64,000 bases of DNA from Gammaproteobacteria bacterium (GTDB taxonomy: Bacteria; Pseudomonadota; Gammaproteobacteria; Pseudomonadales; Cellvibrionaceae), in contig SEBV01000018.1 of assembly GCA_004172865.1 (NCBI GenBank), positions 1 to 64,000 on the forward strand, given 5' to 3'. Below, piece by piece: positions 45,869-55,790 of this stretch (the first letter of the stretch is position 1; every line of letters begins with the position of its first letter). The position numbers and the translations under genes are program-made. A model generated the notes under the pieces. The model ran no database searches. It saw nothing but the letters and a program-made list of their open reading frames with translations, and was not told the origin of the DNA.

Positions 45869-48800
45869 ATGTTTGGAATTGTAAAAATCGCCCTGAAACG
45901 GCCGTATACCTTCGTGGTATTGGCTATTTTATTGTTAATTGTAGGAACACTCTCGGCATTGCGTATGCCGACCGACATTTTCCCGAATATTCGTATTCCC
46001 GTAATCGCCGTTGCCTGGCAATACACCGGTATGCCGCCAGATCAAATGTCTGGGCGCATTACCACACCATTCCAGCGTGTACTCACCACGACTGTAAATG
46101 ATATTGAGCATATCGAAGCCAACTCTTACACCGGCTTCGGGATTGTGAAAATTTTCTTTCAGCCAGGTGTAGATATAGCGACAGCGAACGCGCAGGTGAC
46201 GGCAGTATCGCAAACCATGCTGCGTCAGTTGCCGGCGGGCATTACGCCGCCGTTAATCCTTAACTACAACGCATCTACCGTACCGATTTTGCAAATTGCT
46301 TTATCGGGTCAGGGATTATCGGAACAGCAGTTAGGCGATTTGGGGTTAAACGTTATACGGACCCGTTTGGTTACCGTACCCGGTGCTGCGATTCCGTTTC
46401 CGTTCGGCGGAAAAAGTCGTCAGGTGCAAATCGATTTAAATCCTGATGCAATTCAGGCACGTGGTTTGTCGTCGATTGATGTTGCTAACGCCTTGGCTGC
46501 ACAAAACCTGATTACGCCTGTGGGCACCCAAAAAATTGGCGACCGCGAATACACTTTGCAGCTGAATAATGCCGCTGCTACCTTGGATGAGCTTGCGAAT
46601 TTGCCGATTAAGGTTGTCAACGGCGCAACCGTTTATATTCGCGATGTAGCCACAGTTCGCGACGGCAACCCTCCGCAAAACAATATAGTGCATGTGGATG
46701 GTTCCAAGTCAGTGTTGATGTCTGTTCTTAAAAACGGTGCTACCTCGACGCTCGACATAGTCGCGGGCGCCAAAGCAAAACTTGCTGAAATCAAACCGAC
46801 TTTGCCAGACACATTGGATGCTGTGCCGATCAATGATCAATCCATATTTGTGCGCGCCGCCGTAAAAGGCGTTGCGTTTGAAGGGGCGATTGCGGCGATC
46901 TTAACCAGCTTGATGATTTTGCTGTTCCTCGGCAGCTGGCGCTCCACGGTAATCATTGCCATTTCAATTCCACTCTCTATTCTCGGTGCGATTGCCGCGC
47001 TTTACGCCACTGGCGAAACCCTGAACATCATGACCTTGGGCGGCTTGGCCTTGGCGGTGGGAATTTTGGTGGATGATGCGACTGTAACTATCGAAAACAT
47101 CAACTGGCATCTCGAACACGGCAAAGATGTTGAAACCTCGATTCTGGATGGCGCGGCGCAAATCGTGACCCCCGCCTTCGTATCATTATTGTGTATTTGT
47201 ATCGTATTCGTTCCCATGTTTTTCCTTGAGGGCGTATCGCGCTTCTTGTTCGTGCCTATGGCCGAAGCGGTGATGTTCGCGATGGTTACCTCGTTTATTT
47301 TGTCGCGTACGCTGGTGCCGACTATGGCGAATTACTTGCTAAAACCGCATACCTCTCATTTGGAAGAGGACGGTGCTGCCAAAACATCAAGCAATCCGCT
47401 TGTGCGTTTTCAGCGTCGGTTTGAATCGCGTTTTGAAAATTTCCGTCACGGCTACCGCAACATATTGGTGGTGGCGCTGGTACACAGAAAAGTCTTTGTT
47501 ACCGGGTTTATGGGCTTTGTGGTGCTATCGTTTGCATTGGTGCCATTTTTAGGCCGTAACTTTTTCCCAGCTGTGGATGGTGGACAAATTTTAATGCATG
47601 TTCGTCTACCCATAGGGGTTCGGCTTGAAGATGCGGCAATTCGCTTTGCGGAAATTCAGGATTCGATTCGCAAAGTTATTCCATCAGAAGAAATAGTGAC
47701 CTTGGTGGACAACATCGGCCTGCCAAGCAGTTCGATTAACCTGACGTATAACAATACTGGTGTGATCGGCTCGCAGGATGGCGATGTGCAAATCGCCTTG
47801 ACTGAAGATCACAAACCCACTGCCGAATACGTAAAACGTTTGCGCGAAGAATTGCCAAAACAATTCCCCGGTGTGACTTTTACCTTCCCGCCAGCAGATA
47901 TTGTGAGCCAGATTCTTAACTTCGGTTCGCCAGCGCCTATCGATATTCAGGTTCGCGGCAACAACCTGACCGCAAATTATGAATACGCGAACATGTTGTT
48001 AAAACGTATTCGCGAGGTTTCCGGCGTGACCGACGCACGCATTCAGCAATCGCGCCAGAACCCGGTGTTGAAAGTGGATGTAGACCGTGTACGGGCGCAG
48101 GACGTGGGCCTCACCATGCGCGATGTTACCAACAACATGATTGTGAACCTCACTGGTAGCAGCCAATCGGCACCCACTTTCTGGCTGAACCCGGCAAACG
48201 GTGTTTCTTACCCAGTGGTAATGCAAACTCCCCAATATCTGCTGGATTCGCTACCCACACTGGAAACTTTGCCCATCAATAGCACCACCAGTTCAGGTAT
48301 GCAGCTGGGCGGTATCGCGACCTTTGATCGAGGTGTGTCGGCCGGAGTAGTGAGCCAATATGACATTCAGCCTATGGTACAAATCCACACCGCTACCCAG
48401 GGTCGCGATTTGGGTGCCGTGGCGGCGGATATCCGCAAAATTTTAGACGAAACCGAAGCCCAAGTTCCTAAAGGTTCAAAAGTCGCGTTAATGGGCCAGG
48501 TGTCGACCATGGAAAAATCCTTTAGCGGGTTGCTCTTCGGTTTGCTCGGCGCGATTGTGCTTATTTACCTTTTAATCGTGGTCAACTTCCAATCCTGGAG
48601 CGATCCGTTCGTTATCGTCAGCGCCTTACCAGCGGCAATCGCAGGCATTATCTGGATGTTATTCGCCACCTTTACCCCGCTCTCGGTACCGGCGTTGACC
48701 GGGGCGATTATGTGTATGGGTGTGGCGACGGCTAACAGCGTGTTGGTTATCAGCTTTGCCCGTGAAAAACTTGAAGAGCTGCAAGATGCCACCGCCGCAG

Positions 48801-49057
48801 CACTTGAGGCCGGTTACGTCCGTTTTCGCCCAGTATTGATGACTGCGCTAGCCATGATGATTGGTATGGCGCCCATGGCCCTCGGCCTAGGCGAAGGCGG
48901 CGAGCAAAACGCACCGCTGGGCCGCGCCGTAATCGGCGGATTGTTATTCGCTACCGTGACCACATTAATTTTTGTGCCGGTGGTGTTCAGTATTATTCAT
49001 GCTCGCTATGGCAAACACAGCGCGCAACCTGTTATGAGTGGAGAAGTACGTGTCTAA
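45869..49057 (+). CDS. RND efflux transporter permease
   Basis: A 1062-residue inner-membrane RND pump subunit. It begins with TM1 (KRPYTFVVLAILLLIVGTLSALRMPTDIFP), has twin porter-domain halves and twelve helices. The proton-relay TM4 motif LAVGILVDDATVTIEN (double Asp) is intact, and GRAVIGGLLFATVTTLIFVPVVF is the last helix. Residues match the HAE-1/AcrB-like subgroup; the missing TolC-type outer-membrane channel must be encoded elsewhere. It precedes its adaptor gene, an inverted order to the usual adaptor-first operons. Substrates unknown. Confidence 0.92.
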   Translation: MFGIVKIALKRPYTFVVLAILLLIVGTLSALRMPTDIFPNIRIPVIAVAWQYTGMPPDQMSGRITTPFQRVLTTTVNDIEHIEANSYTGFGIVKIFFQPGVDIATANAQVTAVSQTMLRQLPAGITPPLILNYNASTVPILQIALSGQGLSEQQLGDLGLNVIRTRLVTVPGAAIPFPFGGKSRQVQIDLNPDAIQARGLSSIDVANALAAQNLITPVGTQKIGDREYTLQLNNAAATLDELANLPIKVVNGATVYIRDVATVRDGNPPQNNIVHVDGSKSVLMSVLKNGATSTLDIVAGAKAKLAEIKPTLPDTLDAVPINDQSIFVRAAVKGVAFEGAIAAILTSLMILLFLGSWRSTVIIAISIPLSILGAIAALYATGETLNIMTLGGLALAVGILVDDATVTIENINWHLEHGKDVETSILDGAAQIVTPAFVSLLCICIVFVPMFFLEGVSRFLFVPMAEAVMFAMVTSFILSRTLVPTMANYLLKPHTSHLEEDGAAKTSSNPLVRFQRRFESRFENFRHGYRNILVVALVHRKVFVTGFMGFVVLSFALVPFLGRNFFPAVDGGQILMHVRLPIGVRLEDAAIRFAEIQDSIRKVIPSEEIVTLVDNIGLPSSSINLTYNNTGVIGSQDGDVQIALTEDHKPTAEYVKRLREELPKQFPGVTFTFPPADIVSQILNFGSPAPIDIQVRGNNLTANYEYANMLLKRIREVSGVTDARIQQSRQNPVLKVDVDRVRAQDVGLTMRDVTNNMIVNLTGSSQSAPTFWLNPANGVSYPVVMQTPQYLLDSLPTLETLPINSTTSSGMQLGGIATFDRGVSAGVVSQYDIQPMVQIHTATQGRDLGAVAADIRKILDETEAQVPKGSKVALMGQVSTMEKSFSGLLFGLLGAIVLIYLLIVVNFQSWSDPFVIVSALPAAIAGIIWMLFATFTPLSVPALTGAIMCMGVATANSVLVISFAREKLEELQDATAAALEAGYVRFRPVLMTALAMMIGMAPMALGLGEGGEQNAPLGRAVIGGLLFATVTTLIFVPVVFSIIHARYGKHSAQPVMSGEVRV

Positions 49058-50288
49058 CCCATCTAAAGACTTGCCTAATTCGAACCCGGCCGCCCATCCG
49101 GATATGACCATAACTCCTGCTACTAGGCGTCAATTGCGTCTGGGCGGAATCGTTGCAGGCGTTATTGCCATTGTGTTGGTAGTATTTGGGCTGGCGGCAC
49201 GCGCTGCCAGCGGTAAAAACCTCGATCAATGGACGGCAGATCAAGCGGTCACTACAGTCGCGGTGATCACGCCGGCTAAAAATGCCGCTAGTCGCACTCT
49301 CGAACTACCGGGACGCTTCGAAGCTTTTGCAACTGCACCGATTTATGCGCGAGTGCCCGGTTATTTGAAAAGCTGGAAAGTTGATATAGGCGCGCAAGTG
49401 AAAGCAGGCGAATTACTGGGCGAAATCGAAACGCCAGATCTCGACCAGCAATTGCTGCAAGCTCGCGCGGATATGGAAAGTGCCAAAGCGAACGTCAATT
49501 TGTCTGAACTAACCTTCAAACGCATGAAATCACTGCTCGAAACCAAAGTCGTTTCGCAACAGGAATTTGATGATCGCGCCGGCGACTTTGCAGCCAAACA
49601 AGCACAGTATCAGTCTGCAAAAGCGAATCTTGAACGCTTGCAAGTCAACAAAGGTTTTACCCGTATAGTCGCTCCTTTCGCTGGCATAGTAACAGCGCGT
49701 AATACTGACGTAGGGGCTTTGATCAATGTAGGCAGCAGCACCAGCCCAGCGTTATTTACGGTGTCGGACGCCACTAAATTGCGTCTTTACGTTAGTGTCC
49801 CGCAAAGCTATTCATCGAGTGTAAAACTAGGAGATGAGGCCCAAATCACCGTACCGGAACGCCAGGGGAAAACCTATAAAGCGACGGTCGCAGGATCATC
49901 TGGCGCTATCGACTCAGGCACCAGTACAACCCGCATTCAACTCGCTATCGACAATGCAAGTGGTGAGCTTTTACCTGGTAGTTACGCGCGGGTAATTTTC
50001 GCATTGCACGGCGGCTCGGATGCCTTGAGCATTCCTGCCAGCGCATTGATTTTTGATGCTGCAGGCTTACGCGTAGCAACTGTTGGTGCAGATAATAAAG
50101 TCGCGCTCAAACCAATTACTATTGGACGCGACCTTGGTAAGGAATTGGAAATTAGCGGAATTAACGCGCAGGATAAAGTGATCGATAACCCGCCTGATGG
50201 ACTTAGCAACGGCGACGTGGTGCGGGTAAAAGTTGATGCGCCTAAGAAAGACGATCAACCCAAACCAGCGGAAAAAGCCAAGTCTTAA
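49050..50288 (+). CDS. RND membrane fusion (adaptor) protein
   Basis: A 412-residue periplasmic adaptor of the HlyD/AcrA family. The GTG at 49050 with GGAGAA before it overlaps the permease stop by 8 bp. One membrane helix (about 32-52) anchors it. LELPGRFEAFATAPIYARVPGYLKSWKVDIGAQVKAGELLGEIETPD marks the biotinyl-lipoyl region (shown here only by its start LELPGRFEA), followed by the alpha-hairpin (about 125-185) and beta-barrel. It ends in a short Lys/Pro tail. Works with the upstream permease. Confidence 0.9.
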   Translation: MSNPSKDLPNSNPAAHPDMTITPATRRQLRLGGIVAGVIAIVLVVFGLAARAASGKNLDQWTADQAVTTVAVITPAKNAASRTLELPGRFEAFATAPIYARVPGYLKSWKVDIGAQVKAGELLGEIETPDLDQQLLQARADMESAKANVNLSELTFKRMKSLLETKVVSQQEFDDRAGDFAAKQAQYQSAKANLERLQVNKGFTRIVAPFAGIVTARNTDVGALINVGSSTSPALFTVSDATKLRLYVSVPQSYSSSVKLGDEAQITVPERQGKTYKATVAGSSGAIDSGTSTTRIQLAIDNASGELLPGSYARVIFALHGGSDALSIPASALIFDAAGLRVATVGADNKVALKPITIGRDLGKELEISGINAQDKVIDNPPDGLSNGDVVRVKVDAPKKDDQPKPAEKAKS

Positions 50289-50313
50289 CATTTTGACAGC
50301 AGCTGCAACGAGC

Positions 50314-51111
50314 CTAAATACTGTGCTCGTGGCGGCTGACATAGGTGGTAGGCGGTTCGCCCATAGCGCGGGTGAACATAGTGCTAAAACTACTGGTGCT
50401 ACCGTAACCCAAGGCAAACGCAATTTGGGTTACGCTCTGGCCATCTTCCATCATCTCCAGCGCACGAATCAGGCACAACTGCTGCCGCCAGGCCGAAAAG
50501 GTCATCCCCGTTTCATTTAAAAACAGTCGCGTTAAGGTCCGCGCGCTTGCGCCTACCAACTGACACCATTCATCTAGCGAGCGAGTATCGCCGGGGTTTT
50601 CATAGAGTAATGCGGTTAAGCGACGCAGGCGATGATCTTTGCCTTCGGGCAGGAATACCGGTGTTTCCACTTGTCCGCCGATTTGGTCGATCAAGACTTG
50701 CATCAGGCGTCCGGCCTGGCCGTTTTCATCGTAACTGTGGCCGAGATCTACCGCGGCAATCACCAATTCCCGCAACAAGGCCGAGAGCTGCAAGACACAA
50801 CATTTGTTGGGCAATCGCCCCAGATAACTTTCGTGGATATAAGCGGCGCGTGCTCTGGACGCTTTGGTGTAAACAACTTTGTGGACAACGCCACCGGGAA
50901 TCCAGCAGGCGCGACCAGGTGTAGTGATCCAAATGCCGCCTTCGGTTTCCACGCGCATACTGCCGGACACGACAAAAATAAGCTGCCCGCGCTTGTGACT
51001 GTGCGCTGACATAGGCACGCGGTTCGCGTAATCCGCCGCAATCGCCACGACTGACTGCACCGAATCGTCAGGGTCGACACCACGCATGGCTTCTAAAATA
51101 TCGTCTGGCAA
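50314..51111 (-). CDS. AraC-family transcriptional regulator
   Basis: A 265-residue regulator. The N-terminal cupin-like sensor (about 35-110, HSHKRGQLIFVVSGSMRVE, then CWIPGGVVHKVV) binds a small ligand. The C-terminal HTH_18/AraC domain (about 165-262) has two helix-turn-helix units, the second ALGYGSTSSFSTMFTRAMG. It is convergent with the RND adaptor gene, so it may regulate the pump or the operon on its other side; the inverted repeat before the RND permease is one candidate site. Confidence 0.85.
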   Translation of the reverse strand: MPDDILEAMRGVDPDDSVQSVVAIAADYANRVPMSAHSHKRGQLIFVVSGSMRVETEGGIWITTPGRACWIPGGVVHKVVYTKASRARAAYIHESYLGRLPNKCCVLQLSALLRELVIAAVDLGHSYDENGQAGRLMQVLIDQIGGQVETPVFLPEGKDHRLRRLTALLYENPGDTRSLDEWCQLVGASARTLTRLFLNETGMTFSAWRQQLCLIRALEMMEDGQSVTQIAFALGYGSTSSFSTMFTRAMGEPPTTYVSRHEHSI

Positions 51112-51444
51112 GCTAATGGCAGTTCTCTCTTACTTTTGATAGGTGTGTAGCTCGATAGATGTTTCGCAGTGCGTATCTCACAGTGATTTTTCAATGAGAT
51201 TTTCAACCTGAAGATCATACGAGCAGTATCCGTGAAAAAACAAATGACAAAACGCCAAATAACAAAGGTTAACAAGCGATGCTAATTAAAAAACAGCCAA
51301 TAACGGCTAATAAAAAGGCCGCACAATAAAATGGGCGGCCTTTTTCTGCGAACAGACATTATTCGTGCAGGAATTTAACCGGTGAACCTATCCTGCTGGT
51401 TCAGTGTTGCATTCCCTTTAAAATCGTTTAAATCCCGTTCGATA
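51112..51444. other. Intergenic region with terminator
   Basis: About 330 bp. Contains the AraC gene promoter side and the terminator at 51312-51345; otherwise nothing recognisable. Confidence 0.5.
51312..51345 (-). terminator. Terminator of the PepSY/cupin operon
   Basis: AAAAAGGCCGC pairs with GCGGCCTTTTT across a 12-base loop, about 100 bases past the last gene of the leftward operon. Confidence 0.85.
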
Positions 51445-52434
51445 TTACTTCGCAGGGCCACTTGCCGCCGCGCGAGCAAAGCCACCATTGTTTTCGGTAC
51501 AAATGCGTTCGTAATTATCCAATGACACTTGGCCTTTAGGATGATTCGCGCGTTCAACCTCAAAATGCCAGCCGTTAGGCTCGTCCTTCTCAGTCCATTT
51601 TTTGGCGGGAATGGTCACACTGAATGGGCGCGTGTAAACCGTAGGATCGGTAAACGTTGCCACATAGTTGTAGCGACTGCCATCAGCATTAAAAATGTAG
51701 CGCTCCTCGATCACACCTTCTTCACTGATAAATTCGCCCGAGCGACCAAAAAGTGCTTTACCGTTTTGGTTGCGAACATCCACGACCAAAGTATTGCCTT
51801 CCCAATGTCCACGCGAATCGCCGTTCCAGAGTTTGATGTTTTCTGGCAAATGCGGCTTGTTATCCAGGTGAATAATACGCGTACCAGAATTGAACTGGAA
51901 CAATACATAATCAGGGTATTGGCTAATTTCGTAACCGTGCCAGTAAAGCGACTTAGGAATGCCCGCCGGTGCGCAGCGCGCTAATGGCTCTACGTATTCG
52001 GGTTTGATCGGGTTGTTAAAGTACTGTTGAAATTCTTTAACTTTCGCTTGTGCCCAAGGTTGGAAGGGGACTTGGCCATCAGCTGGATCAGTCACACGGC
52101 TGGGCGCGCGATTTTCCCGGGGTGACTGGGCAATACGACGTGCCGAAGCACCCGGATCGTTGATCACACCGCCTTGAGGATCGGTAAAGTTGTTGTGGTT
52201 GGCGATAGTGTTGGACCAGTGACCGGAAATATCCGGTTGGCCGTCCGCCGTGCGCTTGCCAGTCCATTTACCGGAATTGATCACCGAAACGGTTTTTTCA
52301 ATTTGAATCCCGCCACCGCCACCACCTTGTTGCGCTTGAGGTTTCTTGGCTTCGGACTCCTGCGCCTGACTGGTTAAACTCAGGCTGCAAATGGCTGCCG
52401 TAATACACATCGCTAAATAATGTTTTCTGTTCAT
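51445..52434 (-). CDS. Secreted protein of an uncharacterised family (329 aa)
   Basis: An exported protein with signal peptide 1-24 (LSLTSQA-QE) and a Gly-rich tract (GGGGGG) soon after. It shares with the neighbouring 256-residue protein the pattern PDISGHW near the N-terminus, WNGDSRGHWEGNTLVVDVRN in the middle and a following ERYIF and TRPFSV stretch, so the two are paralogues. Proteins with the GHWEGDTLVVDV signature are widespread in Acidobacteria and Proteobacteria but have no known activity that I can name. Last gene of the operon. Confidence 0.65.
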   Translation of the reverse strand: MNRKHYLAMCITAAICSLSLTSQAQESEAKKPQAQQGGGGGGIQIEKTVSVINSGKWTGKRTADGQPDISGHWSNTIANHNNFTDPQGGVINDPGASARRIAQSPRENRAPSRVTDPADGQVPFQPWAQAKVKEFQQYFNNPIKPEYVEPLARCAPAGIPKSLYWHGYEISQYPDYVLFQFNSGTRIIHLDNKPHLPENIKLWNGDSRGHWEGNTLVVDVRNQNGKALFGRSGEFISEEGVIEERYIFNADGSRYNYVATFTDPTVYTRPFSVTIPAKKWTEKDEPNGWHFEVERANHPKGQVSLDNYERICTENNGGFARAAASGPAK

Positions 52435-52451
52435 AAAAATGCCTCCGCCGA

Positions 52452-53222
52452 CTATGGCTGCGCTGCCGGCTTACGCGGCGGATAGTATTGGTCGTAGTCC
52501 AGAGTGAAACGGTAGTCTTCAATCAGCTGGAAGTTTTTCTCGCGGTGGCGATACAAGATGACGTTAATAGTCCACGGGCGACTGAAGACGTTTTTATCTT
52601 CAATAGTTGCGCTGTAATCAATCGTGTTGTTGTCCAAAAAGCGATAGCGCTCGACCACATGCAAGGCCTCGCTGTGGTAATTACCGGCACGGTCAAACCA
52701 GGTGCCATCGGTGAAATTGTTGACATCAACTACCAAGGTATCGCCATCCCAATGACCGCGCGAATCGCCCAGCCACCAATCGTAAGGATCGGTCGGGTGA
52801 TCAGTGCCGTTGGTGTAAATAGTGCGCACCGAATGGCCGAACTGGTGAACGATAAAAAGATCTTTTTCACGCTGGAAAATCTGGAAGGGTTCAGGGTAAT
52901 AAGTCGCCCGTGGCACCCCCAGGGTAAAGCCTTTTAAGGCTGGATCTTCAGTGGCGCGCGCAGCGAAATTTTTCTGCTTTTGCGCCAGCGCCGAAGGCAA
53001 ATAGGGGATGACATTGCCTTCCACCACGCCCGCACTCGGCGGTGCATCGACACGATTGGAGTGGGGCTCCAGGTCATAATCAGCAGCGCTGGTGGTCTGC
53101 CAAATACCGGAAAAATCCGGCTTGCCGTTCGCCAACTTGGGCATGCCGCTTTTACTTGCAGCAAATGCATCTAGGGCGCAGCAACTCACGAGTGTGAGCG
53201 CCGCTAAAAATTTCTTGTTCAA
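52452..53222 (-). CDS. Secreted protein of an uncharacterised family (256 aa)
   Basis: A 256-residue exported protein with signal peptide 1-22 (DAFA-AS). Shared signature with the next gene: PDFSGIW, GDSRGHWDGDTLVVDVNNF, HVVERYRFLD and FSRPWTINV. It is the shorter, more typical family member. No catalytic motif is apparent. It lies 17 bp upstream of its paralogue and 50 bp after the cupin gene, in one operon. Confidence 0.65.
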   Translation of the reverse strand: MNKKFLAALTLVSCCALDAFAASKSGMPKLANGKPDFSGIWQTTSAADYDLEPHSNRVDAPPSAGVVEGNVIPYLPSALAQKQKNFAARATEDPALKGFTLGVPRATYYPEPFQIFQREKDLFIVHQFGHSVRTIYTNGTDHPTDPYDWWLGDSRGHWDGDTLVVDVNNFTDGTWFDRAGNYHSEALHVVERYRFLDNNTIDYSATIEDKNVFSRPWTINVILYRHREKNFQLIEDYRFTLDYDQYYPPRKPAAQP

Positions 53223-53272
53223 CTAACTTCTCCCAACCTAAAAATGGATTAACACACCTGCAACAGTGCTGT

Positions 53273-53728
53273 TTACTTTTTCTCTGCCGACGTGGAAGTA
53301 GCCGGGCCTATACCGACTATTTGCAGAATTACCTCTTCGTCCTTGGCACCGTCGTAATGAACTTCATTTGCGTAATGGGTCACAAAACTCCCGGCTGGCG
53401 CGGGTTTGAGTAGATCAGGGTTGTAATCTGAACCCGTGCTGATCCACCAGGTGCCCGACAAAACCGTGATATAGCGGTCGTTAGGATGCGAATGCGGGCG
53501 GCTGTTTTTATGGGGATGCCACTTGGTCAGGACCACATAAAGACCGGGTTTGGCAGGGTCGCCCACCAATATCGCCGTCTCGGAACCGCTCGGATTGGCG
53601 ACCCATTTAATATCTTTCGGCAGATCAATCTTTACCGCTTTGGGGTTCAACTCCGCGGCAGAAGCGGCCACACCCACACAGCACAATAAGGCCAGGGCTG
53701 CACCGCGTAAAAAATGGTTTGTCTTCAT
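53273..53728 (-). CDS. Secreted cupin-domain protein
   Basis: A 151-residue protein exported by a signal peptide (1-24, AASA-AE). The single cupin has the motif WHPHKNSRPHSHPNDRYITVLSG with three His and, in the second half, a His in FVTHYANEVHYDG, consistent with a metal-binding beta-barrel. The ATG at 53728 is supported by GGGGGAT upstream; a longer open frame to 53782 is not. It links the DUF3325 gene to the two secreted paralogues. Substrate unknown. Confidence 0.72.
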   Translation of the reverse strand: MKTNHFLRGAALALLCCVGVAASAAELNPKAVKIDLPKDIKWVANPSGSETAILVGDPAKPGLYVVLTKWHPHKNSRPHSHPNDRYITVLSGTWWISTGSDYNPDLLKPAPAGSFVTHYANEVHYDGAKDEEVILQIVGIGPATSTSAEKK

Positions 53729-53774
53729 GATTAATCCCCCTTTTCCCAATCCGTTATAAATCAGCCAGTTAAAA

Positions 53775-54128
53775 TCAGTCATCTACTTGCAATTGCGATG
53801 TTGAAGTCGACACTGGCGCACTTTGCCCGCGCAATCTCGCAACCAACCCAATCGCCGCCACCGAGCGCGGCGCGTAGGAAAATTGCAGGATCAACGTTAG
53901 CGCTGCCAAGGACAACACAGCGAATAAATCCGTAAAGCCCAAACCCAAACCTTTGAGCTGAATCAAGTAAACGGTCGCGACCGAGATAAAAAACCAACCA
54001 ACTGTTTTCAGCAAATACAAGGCTTGCGGTCTAGCGCTGCGCTGCGGCCACACCTGCTGATAATGGCGCGCCTTGGTGAGGCTCAGCGCCGCAAATCCGA
54101 AATACGCAAATACAAAACTAACCAGCAC
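53775..54128 (-). CDS. DUF3325 membrane protein
   Basis: A 117-residue protein with three predicted helices. The GTG at 54128 follows GGAGGTG and lies 2 bp after the PepSY gene stop. Family DUF3325 is usually found with PepSY and DUF3649 genes beside TonB siderophore receptors, suggesting a role in iron uptake. The residues upstream of this GTG in the same frame belong to the PepSY gene region and are not translated. Confidence 0.7.
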   Translation of the reverse strand: MLVSFVFAYFGFAALSLTKARHYQQVWPQRSARPQALYLLKTVGWFFISVATVYLIQLKGLGLGFTDLFAVLSLAALTLILQFSYAPRSVAAIGLVARLRGQSAPVSTSTSQLQVDD

Positions 54129-54130
54129 AG

Positions 54131-55753
54131 TTACACCTCCTGCGCAGAAGGCAGGTGGCTCGCATTGCGACGGCGAGCTGACAAAGGCGCTTGTTGGGCG
54201 CGACGACTCAGACGAATAGCGACCCAGGCAAGGAGTAAACCGGTGACGATTACGGTGAGATCGAAACCAGCGAAAATCCAATCCTGCACTTGCAAGCTGT
54301 GCAGTAAATGACGGCCAGTGGTCGCTGCATTCACAATCGGCAAGAGTAAAAACACCGTTGCCGCCACCCAAAATTGTTCGATCCACGCGCGGCCAATAGG
54401 GCGCACAATTGGGTACAACAAGGCCAGTAACCACACGATAAAGAAGCTGTTCGCCTCCCAGTTACCACGCCCCGCTAAGTCCAGCGGCAGCAGGCGGTTA
54501 GCCAAGAAATAAGCGGCAATAGCGATAGGCAAACCAGCGGTGGTACCCACGTTCAAAGCTTCCACTAAACGATGACCAAAATCCGGCCCGTCTTCCTGCT
54601 TGAGTTGCTTGGGGCTACGTTTGACCACCCACAGCACCAGCCCCGACGCGATAATAATTGCGCCCGCGATACCCGATAAAAAATACAGCCAACGCAACAC
54701 CCAACCGGCGAACAAGCCGCGGTGCAGACCGAGTAAATGATCGTAAAAACCGCGTGCGTTGCTTTGATTACTGAACTCTCCCAACAACGCGCCGTTAGCA
54801 CCGTCAAATACCAACTCTTGATTGGTACGCGAAGTGTCGTCCAGCAAATGGGTAACGCGCACCCGCGCATTGGAATCGCCGGGATTTTCCACTTCGATAG
54901 TGCGCACTTGCCCCGAACCCCATTTTTGCTCCGCTACCGCCGTCAAACTACTCAGGTTTACCAGAGGTGCGGCTTGATCGGCGCGCTCTACTTCGTAAGG
55001 CGTCGCATTGAGTTCATGGTTGTAAGTCGTGCGCATGTCATTGCTCAAACCGTAGTTGGCAGCGACGTTACTGGGGAAAAGCGTGAGGACTAAAAACACC
55101 AAGCCGCTATAGGTCATCATCAGGAAAAACGGCAGAACGATAGTCGCGAGCGCTGCGTGTAAATCCAGCCATGAACGCTGGCCTTTACCGGGGCGAAAGG
55201 TGAAGAAGTCCGCGAAGATTTTTTTATGGGTGATGATGCCGCTAATAATGGCGACCAACATAAACATGCTGCAGATGCCGATCAGCCAATCGCTCACAGT
55301 GCGCGGCAGGTAGTGCAATTCATAATGCATTTTGTAGAGCAACTGGCCGCCGCCGGTCGCACGGGTTTCTACCGGCTTGGCAGTTTCAGGATCGAGATAT
55401 TCTTCAGTGCGTTTGCGATTTTGGTTTTGCGTCATACCGCTATGTTCGGCGGATGCTTGGGTCACTGGTTGTTCCCAACGCACGCGCAGATTGGGGTAAT
55501 CGCGATTGGTAGCCGGCCAGATCGTCCAGGATTCTGCATTAGCAGCGCGGCTTTGCAGGCGTTGTTGCGCGGCATCTACCGATTGTGTGAGGCTGGCAGT
55601 TTCGGGCTTGAGTTCCGGCTTCATCCAGCGGTCGATTTCGGTATCAAAGCGGCCCAGATTGCCGGTCACAAAGACGAAGAAAAGTATCCAGCCAACCACC
55701 AATCCGGTCCAGGTATGCAGCCACGCCATGGACTGACGAAAACCATTTTTCAT
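54131..55753 (-). CDS. PepSY-associated TM protein (iron-regulated, PiuB-like)
   Basis: A 540-residue inner-membrane protein of the PepSY-TM family. TM1 (WLHTWTGLVVGWILFFVFVTGNLG, the first His likely haem- or metal-related) is followed by a periplasmic PepSY-type loop, further helices and His residues in TM segments (HDLHAAL-like RSWLDLHAALATIV). Such proteins are implicated in ferric-siderophore reduction, but no direct evidence exists here. AAGGAGCTTGGA precedes the ATG. Middle gene of the DUF3649-PepSY-DUF3325 set. Confidence 0.82.
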   Translation of the reverse strand: MKNGFRQSMAWLHTWTGLVVGWILFFVFVTGNLGRFDTEIDRWMKPELKPETASLTQSVDAAQQRLQSRAANAESWTIWPATNRDYPNLRVRWEQPVTQASAEHSGMTQNQNRKRTEEYLDPETAKPVETRATGGGQLLYKMHYELHYLPRTVSDWLIGICSMFMLVAIISGIITHKKIFADFFTFRPGKGQRSWLDLHAALATIVLPFFLMMTYSGLVFLVLTLFPSNVAANYGLSNDMRTTYNHELNATPYEVERADQAAPLVNLSSLTAVAEQKWGSGQVRTIEVENPGDSNARVRVTHLLDDTSRTNQELVFDGANGALLGEFSNQSNARGFYDHLLGLHRGLFAGWVLRWLYFLSGIAGAIIIASGLVLWVVKRSPKQLKQEDGPDFGHRLVEALNVGTTAGLPIAIAAYFLANRLLPLDLAGRGNWEANSFFIVWLLALLYPIVRPIGRAWIEQFWVAATVFLLLPIVNAATTGRHLLHSLQVQDWIFAGFDLTVIVTGLLLAWVAIRLSRRAQQAPLSARRRNASHLPSAQEV

Positions 55754-55790
55754 TCCAAGCTCCTTCGTTAAACCCGCGCGCGCAGGCTAA

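Noticed and set aside
53729-54434. Longer N-termini for the cupin and DUF3325 genes
   Set aside because: The upstream residues come from out-of-frame reading of neighbouring genes; strong binding sites precede 53728 and 54128.
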